A stretch of 62,000 nucleotides of DNA from Chrysomallon squamiferum. Taxonomy: Eukaryota > Mollusca > Gastropoda > Neomphalida > Peltospiridae. The position numbers and the translations under genes are program-made. The first letter of the stretch is position 1. The number at the start of each line of letters is the position of its first letter. The notes beneath the pieces were generated by a model that saw nothing but the letters and a program-made list of their open reading frames with translations, was not told the DNA's origin and searched no databases. The stretch spans positions 6,401,443-6,463,442 of the forward strand of contig CM022672.1 of assembly GCA_012295275.1 (NCBI GenBank). Reading direction: 5' to 3'. Positions 43,676-56,095 of this stretch are shown here, one piece after another.

Positions 43676-45715
43676 AGCACTTCTGTGATTATTATTATTT
43701 TTTTTCTTCCTATTTCAGTGACTTGAAACACAGAAGCATAACAGATCGGCATTTGTTTGTCAGGTTGGTTTGTCCTGTTTCAGAAATTTGTAGTTGGAAA
43801 AAGTTTTTAAAATAAAAACTTTAAAAAAAAAAGAAGTCTTGAAAATGTTTTGAATAATGGTGTGGGAGTTAAGACTTTCAGAAAGAAAGTTTAAACTTCT
43901 TTAGCAACAAAATAAGAAAACAGTTGCGAACAAGACATTTTTTTTTAATATTAATTTTTGTCAGTGCTTTGTGAAAATGTGATAAAAATTTCCTGTCTGA
44001 TGAATGAAAAACAGTTTAGAATTTAGTTCAGATGATTGTGAAGAAATGCAGTTACTGTAGCAATAATGATACCTTGATCTTTTGTGATTTTTTTTGATTG
44101 TATGTTTATATTATTATTATTAATATTTATTTTTTGCATGGGTTTTATAAATATACCGGTTTATACATAAATGTTCACTGGATATGTCCATAAATCACAG
44201 GGATGTGGTTATGGTTGAATTCTTTTCACATATATATATATACTTACAGAATCATTTCAAGTATGTTCTAATGCTTAAATTTTAATAGCAGATATTTTAA
44301 CATTTTTAATAATTAAGAAAATAATTATAATATATAATATTGAACATTCTACAACTACCAACTAATACTGAGTGTTTATATCACAAACAGAGCAGTTATT
44401 ATTAAAAAAAAAAAGTAGTAAATAAATAAAAATATAAATAAAAAAAGTACTGAAATTAGAAGCTTTATTTTTCTGTCTTTAATAAGTCTTGAGAAATAAT
44501 AAAACGATTTTAAAGAAGGATATTTCAAATATAACTGAAATATTTTTAGTTTTAAAGAAATTGAAGCAAAAATCTTTGTCTCTTTGCTTAAATCATAAAA
44601 TTATCTTTTATTTTCAGAATATGCAGAATTGAATTGAATCCTTAATAAAATAAAATAAAAATGTAGAAAGTCAATGATTTACACAATCATGAAAGTTTAT
44701 TAATCAGAAATTAATCATTAGAATTAACCAGTGTGTGAAGTATTTGATACAGAGGAACCAGAAAGATAAGTTTTTTGTTTGAAATGCTCCTTTTTCCTGT
44801 GACATTAACATAAGTCATTTCAGTAAAACTGATGGATGTTACAGGATAATGGTTAGTGATTTTTCTAGACAAAATGATCACTGGAACATCAAATAGAGTA
44901 ATGTTGCTACAAATCTTAGATCAAAATAAAAAATTAAATTGAACATTTTTCTGCATTAATGCTTAAGTATATTTTCTAATTTCCTTTAATTGCACACATT
45001 CACATCAAGCAATTCTACTGCTGTTGGTTTTATTATTATTATTATTATTTGTTATATAAATATTTAATCATCAGTTTTTCTGTTTCTTACTTTGTCATCA
45101 TTTTTTGACACTTCTTCCTCCAAAATTACAGGATTTCAAACTTACATTTGTTTTACTATGTAAATATGTTCCTTATGAAAAGAAATATATCCATTAAGAT
45201 CATTGGGATATTTGACAAATTGAATTATTTTGCATTTTGAAACTTATTGTTTTCACAGGATTTAATTTTTAGAAAACAATATGATGTTATGAATTTTTTC
45301 TTTTCTTGCTTTTTTTGTTTGTACAGGTTTGAAAACATGATTAAACTCTTGTTCAGTGTTCTGTTGTCTCAAATGCTGAAGCTTTATTCTTATTATTTCA
45401 AAGCATCTGGTCATTTTTTGCTTAAGTAAAGTTAGAAACATTTATAAGCATGATTTATTTTTTCAGGAGCTGAGGTTATTTTATAAAAGTTTTTTCTTTT
45501 TTTTTTTCTTAATTGATGTTTTTCACATCTTTGGTGTACAAATTCTATTTAAATTAATTGATTTTTCCAAAATTATAATCATTAATATTAAACTGATACA
45601 AACTGTTTATATATTTTGATAGTGACCTCCTAATTTGGTTACAGTATATATATTAATGCTACTTGTTCAGTTTGACTTTTATATTTTTTATTTTATTATT
45701 TTAAATAAATAAATA

Positions 45716-45750
<35 letters not shown>

Positions 45751-46870
45751 ATAATTGCAGTATGTTTAATTCAATACAAATTTTTCTAGGTCTTAAAACT
45801 AAGTACATTAATCTTCATAACAAAGGTAGCTGACACCTTTATTTTGTCAAGTCTAAGTTTTATTAAATATTTGATATGCTATATGCAAATCTCATCCTTA
45901 ATAATTACATAATTTTGTTCTGAATCTTTTGTTTCCTGTATATTTGTTTTAGTCTGAATTATATTTTTTGGTATTTATACTGAATGTAAAAGTGCAGATG
46001 AATTTGTTGTTTAAAAGTTACTCACAGTACATTAAGATTTTCTCTACTTTTTTGCATTGTATGTGTTATATAAATGTTTAATATTGGCTGTATGGATATT
46101 TATGGATTTTACTTTGCTCTTTAACATAAATTACAAATTGCAGCATTAAATCTTCTGTAAACTAAACTTGGTGGGAATGTGTGCAAGATTTATAACACAT
46201 ACTTTAAAATAAAAATTAAAATAAATAATTAAAATTTTGTCAGTATTATTTGAAAAATGCTACCAATTAAAAAAAAAATACCAATTTTGTTGGGTTTTTT
46301 TAACCTTATTTATGCCAAATATGGACAATCTATGAAAATCTCCATTTTTATTTAGTTTATTAGGAAATATAATATTTTTGTTAGCTCAATGCTGCTGTGA
46401 GCAGTGTGTAAACCATGCAAAGAAAAATGTCACATATTGTTAGTTTGCATTAGCTTATCTAGAATGTAAACTCGAAGATATGATTTAGTTTACACTGACA
46501 TCTAAAAAAAAATTACTAACCCTACAAAAAAAAAAAAAAAAAAAAAACTCCTTCTCCATAAAATATCAGTTAGAAATTTCAAAATATTTGGGATCATTAC
46601 ATTTGTTTAGAAACAATCTGGTACTTTGAGTAATTTTTAATTTCAATATTCATGCTTGTTTGAATTGCTAATTCCAAACAATGGTTTAAAATAAATCTTT
46701 TGTATTAAATATAATTTTTAAACTTAAAATAATTTTGATACTTGTGTCTGTTTGAGTTGCTAATCCATGTATATATTTCTGATTTCTGATGTTGACTGTA
46801 AATATTTATGTTATACATATTGCTGATAAGTATCTTTTGTGAAATAAAAATATAAATGTTTGTGAATTTG
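43676..46870 (+). other. BAG6 3' untranslated region (probable) and flank
   Basis: About 3.2 kb of AT-rich sequence without a recognisable frame follows the BAG6 stop. Several AATAAA strings occur. The one at 46843-46848 is followed by TTTGTTCTTGTTTTTTTTT, which fits a cleavage region. Whether the UTR really extends that far cannot be decided from sequence. Confidence 0.45.
46843..46848 (+). promoter_or_regulatory. Candidate distal polyadenylation signal of BAG6
   Basis: AATAAA followed by a GT/T-rich element within 30 bases; the best-looking of several candidates downstream of BAG6. Confidence 0.4.
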
Positions 46871-47153
46871 TTCTTGTTTTTTTTTCTGTTTACATGTTAA
46901 CAAAATATATTTTGTTTTAATTTCAAATTAAGATTTTGTAATGCCAAAAGATAATATTTTTGTTTTATCATTTAAACTGAATAAACCTTAGTAAACAAAT
47001 TATTATTATTTTTTTTGTTTTTACATATTAACCAGTTATTTGGTGTGTCTTTCATAATGTTCCAAAATAATAATTTGACTGAAGAAGCAGTGGAAAGCAT
47101 AGAGAGGAAATAATCCACAAAATAAGTCCGTCCACTGAGCTACATCTAAAATG

Positions 47154-47206
<53 letters not shown>

Positions 47207-47345
47207 GTGATGTGTTGCTTTTCATAGTTTATTTCAAGTTTCTGAAATAATTTTAAAATTCACTGTCATAGATCTGGGTTTCAATATTATTATGCACACC
47301 GCATTTGGGCCTCGTTTGTAATAAAGAGTTGTCCTTCTTGGCAAA
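46871..47345 (+). promoter_or_regulatory. BAG6-SNAPIN intergenic interval, probable SNAPIN promoter
   Basis: It includes an (ATT)n microsatellite at about 47156-47206 and, nearer the SNAPIN start, a less AT-rich stretch (47280-47345) likely to be its 5' UTR. No TATA-type element was clearly distinguished from the AT-rich background. Confidence 0.35.
47156..47206. repeat. (ATT)n microsatellite
   Basis: About seventeen trinucleotide copies some 140 bases upstream of the SNAPIN start codon. Confidence 0.9.
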
Positions 47346-48136
47346 ATGGCAGAAGTGAAAACTAATTTGATGTCACCTGAAAAACCTCTTGACACAGACA
47401 CACGAGATGCATTGGCAGAAGGGTTAGTTGACCTGTTGAAACCAGCAGTAGATGAAATAGATGAAAGAGTGAAATGTGTCAGGTAATTATCTAAAATAAG
47501 ATACAATTGTTGGTTTCTTGAGAAATGTTGCTCCTCCCTCAGAAATCGAAAGTCACGAGTTGATTTTTCATTTCTTATGTGACTGTAAATCGGCTAATTT
47601 TTAAAATGATTTTAAACTTAATAACATTTTTTTGTATGAAATGTAATCTTAACACATATTTAATGAGAAATCTCTTCAATTTTCTAAACACAGTTACTGT
47701 GATAGTAATAATCTTGTTTAAATTATTCGATAAAAATGATAAATAAAACATATTAGTAGTAGGCATGAGCCTTCTGACCTGTGCTAGGTCTAAGCTTTTA
47801 GCCAGTTTAGGGTAGATTAAAATATGTTAAGTTATCATACATTTTTTATTTCTTTAAACACAAATTTATTTACCTAGACTTACTTTGTGGGTAAAAACAC
47901 TAGTTCAATTAGTTGTATTAATTATTTAATATATTTTTCAGAGAAGGCCAGTTTGAACTAAGACAGCAGATTGACAGTCTTGCAGAAGGTGAACAATTTC
48001 TAAAAATGTAATATATGTAAAATCCAGAATAGATAGAGTTGCCATTTAATATTATCCAGTTCAAAGAAATTACTGTAATATTTGTTCTATTTAAATTATA
48101 ATGGGAAAATAGTTTTTACAAAAAAGACATTAATTA

Positions 48137-48181
<45 letters not shown>

Positions 48182-48835
48182 TAATAAAAAAAAAAAATAA
48201 TAATAATAATAATAATAACAAAAAAGGAAAAAAAGTAAAAAAGAAAACCCCCCATTATTTTTGCATGATCGTGATTTAGAAATGATAAAAATATTTTATT
48301 TAAAAATCAAAATAAATGAATGACAATTATAACCTTTCACATTTCACTAACAGTTAATTGAGATAAAACTCATTATAATATTTTAAGATGTTTTTGAACT
48401 CTCTAGATTTAAAGAAGATTGCCGCATATGGACAGATGCCTCTAGATTTAGAACCTTATGTCAAGAAACTGAACACTTCTCGCAGACGTGTCACTTTAGT
48501 CAACAATATTTTACAAAATGTACAGGTTAGTAAAGAAAATGGATGATCAGTTTATTTTCCCATGTAAAGTAGATAATTACAATTAACAAAGATTTTGCTG
48601 TATGGTATGTAGAATCCGATTTAATGAGCAATACTCATTTCATAAAAATTCATGTTTTTAATATCAGTACAACTAAAATTGAATCTTTAGGTTGGATTGC
48701 AGTATCATAAAAGATTCTCTCTTTTTTTTCTTTTTTTTTCAGGAGAGATTAAACAAATTGCATAATAATGTTTCCAAGGAGACAGCAAGAAGAAAATCGC
48801 TGTTGGATCCTTCTTCTCCTACTAAATCAAAATGA
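47346..48835 (+). CDS. SNAPIN: SNARE-associated protein Snapin
   Basis: Snapin is a small coiled-coil subunit shared by BLOC-1 (lysosome-related organelle biogenesis) and BORC (lysosome positioning), originally described as a SNAP-25 partner. Exons: 47346-47482, 47942-47988, 48407-48525 and 48743-48835, joined 396 nt, 131 residues (human 136). Conserved segments are ALAEGLVDLLKPAVDEID, REGQFELRQQIDSLAE, LDLEPYVKKLN, RRRVTLVNNILQNVQERL and VSKETARRKSLLD. The N-terminal about 17 residues are variable, as usual for the family. The start ATG is the first in the exon and gives the expected length. The residue equivalent to human Ser50, a reported PKA site, is Gly48 here (REGQ versus RESQ). It follows BAG6 on the same strand and is tail-to-tail with NPDC1. 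Confidence 0.96.
48139..48220. repeat. (AAT)n tract in SNAPIN intron 2
   Basis: Two AAT blocks separated by an A-rich spacer. Confidence 0.9.
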
Positions 48836-50480
48836 TTTAATCAAGCTGACAAAACATTATTCTCAATGAGACATTCCAAAATGCACCCCACTGATTGCTT
48901 TTCTGTTTCCTGTGATCCTGGAGGTATTTTGCTGTTTTAAAACTGTCATGATGTTACCAGACTGGGATTGTAGATAGCTCCTACTCTTTCCATTAATTTC
49001 ACATTCACCAAAGATAATAAGCAGTTAGTTAACGCAAAATAAGCATGAAAGGGTCATTTTGGAATCATTCTATCTAGTGAAGTATTTGAAATTATTTTTG
49101 TCTATGAAGCAACATTAGCAGATTGTATCAGATACTCACTCTTTGGAATATCCATCATTATGAAACTTTGAGATTGGATACAAGTTTTTCAGTTCATGTT
49201 AAACAGCTTAATGTCAGTACTGAATACTGAAAACAGTGGGTGACTTGATGTATGAATTATACGTAACACTGTTTAGAAATGTTACAATGTAAGCTACAGT
49301 TTACTTCCAAATTTCCATAATCATTCACTAATGAATATAAAAAACAAAACAAATAACAATAAAATTGAAAAAAATAAGATGGAAAAAGAATTTTAGCCAA
49401 CCTGTGTGGATTACAACCCACACAGTATCAATATTGTTTTGATATACTGAAAAATGAAAATAATAAAACGGTTACTAGAAAGACCAAAATGTCATCAGTG
49501 GAAGAAACTCTGGCCTTGTTACATTTAACAAGTGGACTAGTTTTTATTGTTTGGAGTGATAGTAATAAATATACCCTGTATGACGTTTTGTCATTACTTC
49601 CATGTACAGTGGGAAATTAATGTATGGCAGCATGCAGATTAATGAAAAAGAACTGGTTAATTTTATTCTTTTTTGATACAGTAACAGTTAGCTATCATGT
49701 TTTCATTAAACATCCATGCATATCTCTAGATATATATATACACATATATATCTGTAAATTTGTGTAGTTTTGAGTAATCATTTTTGTTGGTATTAAAAAA
49801 AATTAATCATAACTAATGTCTTTTAGTATTATTGAAATGATCATTTATTTGAATGTGTATTTTGGCTTTTATAATTGATATTTCTATTAAATATATTCTG
49901 AATTTACAAAATTCAAGGAATCTGAAATGTATACCCAGTTCACACACATGTGGATTAAGTTAAGTTAGTTACTTGATTTTAGAAAGACTTGGAAATTGAT
50001 TTAAAACTTGATTTGCCGTATGCCTAAGATTTAATTAAATATTTAACTGTCTTATACTAGCAGAAATTAGATTTTAAAGTGTTGAAAATACATTTGTGAA
50101 GAGTAAGTGTGTGTTAAGGTGTCCAATACTGCATAAGTTTTGAATATGTCCAGTTTACAGTGAAATGCATGAAACAAGTCTAAATGTACAAAATGATGTG
50201 TTAATTCCGTATCTGCCTGTGGATTTTACTAGTTTTTTCTGTGTAAAAAAACCCAAAACAGCTAATGCTATACTCTTGTCACAGAATGAAGAACATGTTG
50301 CTGTTGTTTCCTTCTCATCTTTCTCCAAGAGGAGAATATAAACAACTACTAAATGAAAATTAAGCAAAACTTTTAAACAAACGAAGTCAAGTCAGTAATT
50401 GCTATGTTAAAAAGTTTTATTTCATATTGCTATAACATGATTTTGAGTCCAAGCAAAATAAAGATGCAACTGAAAAAGAA
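48836..50480 (+). other. SNAPIN 3' untranslated region (probable)
   Basis: About 1.6 kb without a recognisable gene. AATAAA at 50457-50462 is a candidate polyadenylation signal; earlier candidates also exist. The 70-codon open frame on the minus strand near 50155-50367 resembles nothing I know. Confidence 0.4.
50457..50462 (+). promoter_or_regulatory. Candidate polyadenylation signal of SNAPIN
   Basis: AATAAA about 1.6 kb past the stop, with TTGTGGCTCACAGTG some 25 bases later. A further AATAAA occurs near 51114. Confidence 0.35.
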
Positions 50481-53400
50481 AAAAGAATTGTGGCTCACAG
50501 TGTAAAACATATCTAAAAGACAATAGAAATAGTTTTACAATGGAATAAATATGCCTTTTTTCTAACAGAGAAACCCTTTTTCTTTTCAGATTATCTGCAA
50601 AGATACATTATTTCACTAAAACAAGTTTTAATTCACAGGAGAAAGAAAATAGAAGTTTGGTTAATACTGAAAACTAAAGTTTTCATACAAGGACTTGAGA
50701 TCAGTTGTTTGGCACACCTTATTTTCATTGTGTTTTCTTTTATTTAATTTTTGCACATCTTTTAAATTTCATTAATATTTTTCTCAGTTGGATATCGTAA
50801 AATAGAACTCTGTTAATTTTTTTTGTTTTGTTTACCTTTAAAATCTATTTTATGACAGCATTTATAAAAGTTTAGATGTTTATCTACATGCTGTATTAAT
50901 GAATTATTCCTCCTTTACATCCTATTAATTAATATTTATCAAATTAAAATTTAACATCTTAATGAATAAATAAATGGTGCCAAACATAACCCATTCCCAT
51001 TTTAACTTATACAAGTAAAAGATATGTTGTTAGTTTCAGTCAACATAACTTGTACCCTGACCTAAGTAAGACTTCATGATGTGCAATTGTGACCTTAGAA
51101 TTTGGCGGCATACAATAAAAAGATGTGGTATCTAAAAATTGGGTTTGCAAAAAACCAAACTTGTTATTTGTTTTATTACAAGTGGATAACAAATTTATTT
51201 CTACAAACAATCTATAGAATACCAGTAAAAGTTTAAAAAAAAAAAAAAAAAAAAAAAAATAAAAGACAGAAAAGAAAAAGTTCCCCCTTACACCTTATCT
51301 ATCTACAGACATTTGCAATATGAAAGAAAACTTAATGTAAACATAGTGATGTTGTGACACAGTACAACAGTAACAACTACAGTCACAGGAGATGTCCCAC
51401 CAACCACAACCACAAAGAAATAAAATGCACCTTGATTTGTTACATCAGCCAGATTATCAACACTATACACGAAAGAGATTAAAGGTTAATCATACAGTTA
51501 CTACAGAACAAAATGTTATTGCACAATTATATCACAATATGATTTGAAAAGAGCACGTTACCGATTAGGTTTTTTGTTTTCTTGTTTCTCATTGGAATTT
51601 TAAATACTTGATTATGCTGTAGAAATAATTCAAAACCAAATCCCGATTACCAAATAAAGAAAACAAAATAATATGAAACAAAATAAAATGATGGTAAAAA
51701 TAAAATAAAACAAAACATAATCCTTGATTCCCCATAACCATAATGTTAATTTATCAAATTAGTTTATTTTAATTTGTTATATACATATTTTATATACAAA
51801 GTTTAAAGAAGTTAAGTAATGCATGATTGTATATTTTTTCTAAATTAAAAAAAACAGGGACCCCCCAAAAAAAAACCCAACTCTCCCAATAATTATTTTT
51901 ATATCTGGGCTTCATAATATGAAATGTAATAAAAATATCAGTGTAAGAAACAAAAGTGCCATGAAAATAACAAGAGATTCAAAACCTGATATTTTCTTCC
52001 AAATAAAGTGGTTCTGAGCAAAAAAACATTTTTGAACAGGAATGTATATATATATATATAGTAACAAAATCAGAAACCAGCTGAAATATTTAAAAACATA
52101 TAAAAACCCAGACTGTAAAACTTAAATGCGAGACAAGGATTTCAGTAACCATCTTAACTTTTGGATGTCTAGTTTCTTTCACTATTTTAACCCTTGATAC
52201 AACAAACACTGAATACCGAACATTTACAGTGAACAAATGCAAGGAAGTAGGAATTAAAAAATAAATGGTTGTGTGACATGCACTGGGACAAGTGCTTAAA
52301 AGCAAGATTTAGGATGTTTTAGCTTTTTCTTTGTTTTTTGGTTAAAATCTGCAAATCTATAGAGATCATATATCTGCAGCCTACTCCCATGCCTGTGTTA
52401 GCAGCATCAGTGTAAACATCCAAATATTTCTGTTACAGTTAAAAACCAGTAAAACAGTGACATGTATCACTGACAATAACCTTATTGTCTTTAATATAAA
52501 CAAAATGGTCCCAACAAGTTTTACTTTCCAATGGATTCCAGAGGATTCCAGTGCTATTATTACAATTATATTTAAAAAACCTACAATCCCCCCCCACCAA
52601 GGAATGAATTTATAAGTTTTTCCCCCCTTAAATTCTCTTTTAAAAATGCATTTTATCTGGATTTCTTGTTTGTACGTAATTTTTGAAACAAACATAAGCT
52701 TACAAGACTAGAAAGGTACTTTGGCAGGAATTTAACTGTTGCTAGTTCAATATTTGTTTTATGTTCACAGACAGTCATAACAGTGTCCTAGCAAATTATA
52801 TGAACCCAGTTAAAAGGACAAAACAGCTACACTTAAATCAGATCTGTAAACTTTTTTTAGTCTGACATAATTTTATATATCTATTGCTATAGATACACAA
52901 AAACAATATTAAATAACAAAAATTCCTTTCTATTCCTCTTATGCACATTATTTGAAGAGAAAACATTGGTTCCTTTTGCTAAACCTTGTGCAAAGTATTT
53001 TTTTTTTCCTCTAATGCCCCATGTAACAGAAATGACTTGACATGGTCACCATTCTGGATAAAAGCATTTAAGTAGACAGGCCTTTCGTCTGGATAAATAT
53101 TTTGCAGTCATGTTACTTTCAGCATTCTTCCTTGAAAAAAATGGAGTTAAGTGATATACCATTTGTTAAAAGTTGTATCAGCATTGAATTAAATTTCTGC
53201 CAAAGTGCTCTTATAAATTGCTTACATACTGAAATGTTTAAAAACTGTCAAAATAGAGGGGTGAAAAAACCAACAAAAAAAAAACTTCCCACAACAAAAC
53301 AATAATAAAACAAATCAAAAACAACATTATCCATTGAAGAATCTGCTCCATATAGTTAATAACCACATTATGATGGAATGCCCAAAATGAAAAATAGTGA

Positions 53401-53802
53401 GAAAAAAAAAAATCAAAAACAGTATTATGTTAAAACTTATGTCACATATAGATTAGCACATTAAAATATCATTTGTTAGAATATATAATATAAATCTCTT
53501 TTAACAATTTTTATCTTGTAATTATTACATCTCTATGTTTGGGAAACAGTTTAGTAAATCCCTAAAAAATTCTTGCTATTATTTTTACATAGCAAAATAA
53601 ATGAAAAATGTGATTATTATTTTTTTGGGGGGTATTTTTTTTAATAAGTTTTTTTTTTTTTTCTCTTTTTCCTCAACTGGTGGAACTATTACGAATGTCT
53701 TTGCGTCTCTAATTACAAGAAATATTGAACAACAAATAGACAAAACAGAGAGTCACAAAACAACTGACAGCCACAAATGTCATGGTGACATAAGAGACAA
53801 CA
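50481..53802 (-). other. Convergent gap and probable NPDC1 3' untranslated region
   Basis: No coding region was recognised between SNAPIN and NPDC1. TTTATT at 51172-51177 and 51194-51199 (AATAAA on the minus strand) are candidate NPDC1 polyadenylation signals, which would give a UTR of about 2.6 kb. Poly-A occurs at about 51235-51260. Open frames of 60-104 codons here look like chance. Confidence 0.4.
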
Positions 53803-55035
53803 TTAGTGTCTGCTATGATGGGAGTCAACCATCTTGCTTGTCATTAGGTCCTGGTGTCCCTGGTGTTTCATCGCTGAAGAGGGATTTTTAATTTCCATTT
53901 CGCCAGTCTGTGGTGGAAAAAAACAACATAATAATAAAGTTAATAATGTGATATAAACTTTATGCCTTTTAACTTAAAATCTAATATCAAGAAATGAAAG
54001 AGAAATATCTATAAAAAATTTTTTTTATCTTCCAGTTCATTAATCTGAGTGAGAGAAAATAAAAAAAATATTTGCACTATTATGTTCTGTTATAAACATT
54101 TATATATATTCTTTTTCTCTTTTTACTTTTAATACAAAACACAAAGGCAAATATGGGCAAGTATCTTATAGAAAGAGTCAAATTTCATAGAAAAATAAAA
54201 CGGAAAACTGTGTGTTATTTCTGATCAATATAACTGGATTGTGTTCTTTTAAGTGTGCTGACATAAGAGAAATAAAACAAGGTAGGGCAATTTAAAGTTG
54301 ACAGATTTTGAATTATCACTATTATTATAAACATAAGATGAACAAACATCATGTAAGAATTACACACACACAGCTATAAATAAAACAGTGACTATAAAAT
54401 ATTAAAAATGAATTTGTTGTCATTATTACAGGTATGTAATAATTAATTACTTACAGGTGCCAGACCTGGACACTCGTAGACCGTGTAATCTCCTTCTTCA
54501 TTCTCCTCCTCAGACTCCTCATCTGAAGCATCATGCTTCATTTCACCATTTGCTCTAATTTAAAAAGAATTTAAAAATTATTACAATACAAAGCTATTTC
54601 AAGTCAATAAAGTATAGGATATAAAATTAAGTTACGTTGAAGAAATGACTACATAATAATTAAGATTTCAAACTCTTTTTTTTTTTATTATTTCAGTTTA
54701 ATAATGTATAGGATATAAAATTAAGCTACATTGAAGAAATAACTATGAAATAATTAAAATAAAAAAAAAAAAAAAAAAAATTAAATAAAATGTGGCTTGT
54801 GATCTGGAATTTAATTAGTTTCTCTGTGCTTCTGCTAACAGTTACCACGGATACACAAACAGCTGCTTACTTCTCCATGGCGATCATCTGCTGTTTCTGG
54901 TGCTGGTAGTGATACATCTGAGCACTCTGAGCCAGCTTCCTGTCACCCGGTGAAGGAAGTCGCTCTTTTGTTGGCCCCGTTACACCATAGGCAGGGTACT
55001 CTACATCACTAGCAGCCTTGGCACTCCTGTTTAGT
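53803..55035 (-). CDS. NPDC1: NPDC1, last three exons, with a frameshift (partial)
   Basis: NPDC1 (neural proliferation differentiation and control protein 1; related to nematode CAB-1) is a single-pass membrane protein of neural cells. Three C-terminal exons are visible on the minus strand: 54871-55035, 54455-54554 and one with acceptor at 53908-53910 whose coding part starts at 53907. They encode the cytoplasmic tail. Diagnostic segments are VEYPAYGVTGP, SPGDRKLAQSAQMYHYQHQK, a Glu/Asp-rich stretch, then GDYTVYECPGLAP and TGEMEIKN. The family continues with NPLF. Here the literal frame goes to NPSSAM and stops at 53803-53805. One extra C at the CCC run (about 53881-53885 on +) would restore NPLF and a stop at 53825-53827. 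So there is either a one-base deletion or an assembly error. The signal peptide, extracellular part and membrane segment are not found in the window. Confidence 0.88.
54595..54770. repeat. 94-bp tandem duplication in NPDC1 intron
   Basis: GTATAGGATATAAAATTAAG occurs at 54612 and 54706. Similarity extends on both sides (TATTTCA...AATAA and TTGAAGAAAT.ACTA...AATAATTAA), giving two copies of a ~94-bp unit between the last two introns' exons. Confidence 0.8.
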
Positions 55036-55079
55036 CTTCAAAAAAAAAAAAAAAAAAAAAAAGATTAATTAATTAACAT

Positions 55080-55520
55080 TTGTAAATAACACATTGTAGA
55101 GAACAAAAAACATCATGGTTTAATATTAAATATAAGTGTGTGCTACGTTATTTGTATGGTCTTGCCAATTGTATGTAAAATATTGCCAATTGTATAGAGA
55201 AGACTGTAATTCACAATTCAAATTTTTTTTTTTCTCTCTCATTTTAAAAGTTGCAGTAAAACATAACCATGGTTATGATATAAATATATAATTATGTCTT
55301 ATATTTTCTTAGTATTTTAATAATTTTATACAAAAGCTTTGTTAATTTTGTGTAGGAGATTATTCACCAACAAGTTTTTTTTCTTTCTTTCTCAATTTAA
55401 CATTTGTAATAATTCATTCAGAAAACATCACAGTGTTTAAAATAAAATGTAACAGTGTGTTATGTTCTTAGCATTTTTTGTCAATTTTATATCAAAGATT
55501 ATTCATCAAAAGAATAATTT
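55080..55520. repeat. Diverged tandem repeat, period about 150-165 bp
   Basis: Three degenerate copies are suggested by landmarks ACATCATGGTTT / CATAACCATGGTTATG / ACATCACAGTGTTT near 55110, 55260 and 55425. Each is followed about 30 bases later by a TGTGTTATGTTCTTAG-like string and a TTTTATAC/TTTTATATC string. Confidence 0.5.
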
Positions 55521-55609
55521 ACTCTTAAAGATAAAAGCTATATGTATTTCACCTAATAAAACATTCTTTTAACAAATAAATTACATAACATATATAAGTA
55601 TTGTAGCAA

Positions 55610-56095
55610 ACTTTTTAAACATCACAAATATACTTTTAAATATATACAATTGAAAGTGTCGATTTTTTTATAATTATTGTTATCTATGCCTTCTTGTTTA
55701 GCATCAACAACAACAAAACTTCTCGACATCCATACATGACTAAAATTTCAAGCATCACACATAAATATTTAAATTTTAAATATATATGGTCAAAAGTATA
55801 TAAACATTTATTATCTTTTCTGTCTTGTATAGCATCAACAAAAATAAGACTTAAATCTCAACATCAGTGACTAAATTTTTAAACATCACAGACTTTTAAA
55901 TATAAAAAAAATCAAAAGTGAAGATTTTTTTAAATTTTTTTTTTAAATTTAATTATTATTACTATCTTGGCCTTTTTGTACAGCATCAAGAACTATACGT
56001 AAAACACTAAGCTTAAATCTCAACATACATACCCAAACATAAACATTACACATATACATTTAAACGTATACAAAATCAAAAGTGAAAATTTCTTT
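55610..56095. repeat. Diverged tandem repeat, period about 130-150 bp
   Basis: GCATCAAC/GCATCAAG landmarks at 55701, 55832 and 55983. Between them recur AAACATCACA, TTTTAAATATA, CAAAAGTGAAGATTTTT and CTTAAATCTCAACAT, in the same order, giving about 3.5 copies. Confidence 0.75.

Noticed and set aside
53601-53891. 96-codon open frame on + over the NPDC1 last exon
   Set aside because: Antisense shadow of the NPDC1 coding and 3' UTR sequence.
55610-56095. Regularly spaced repeats considered as a CRISPR-like array
   Set aside because: Units are diverged, long and contiguous with no unique spacers, in an animal genome; ordinary tandem duplication.
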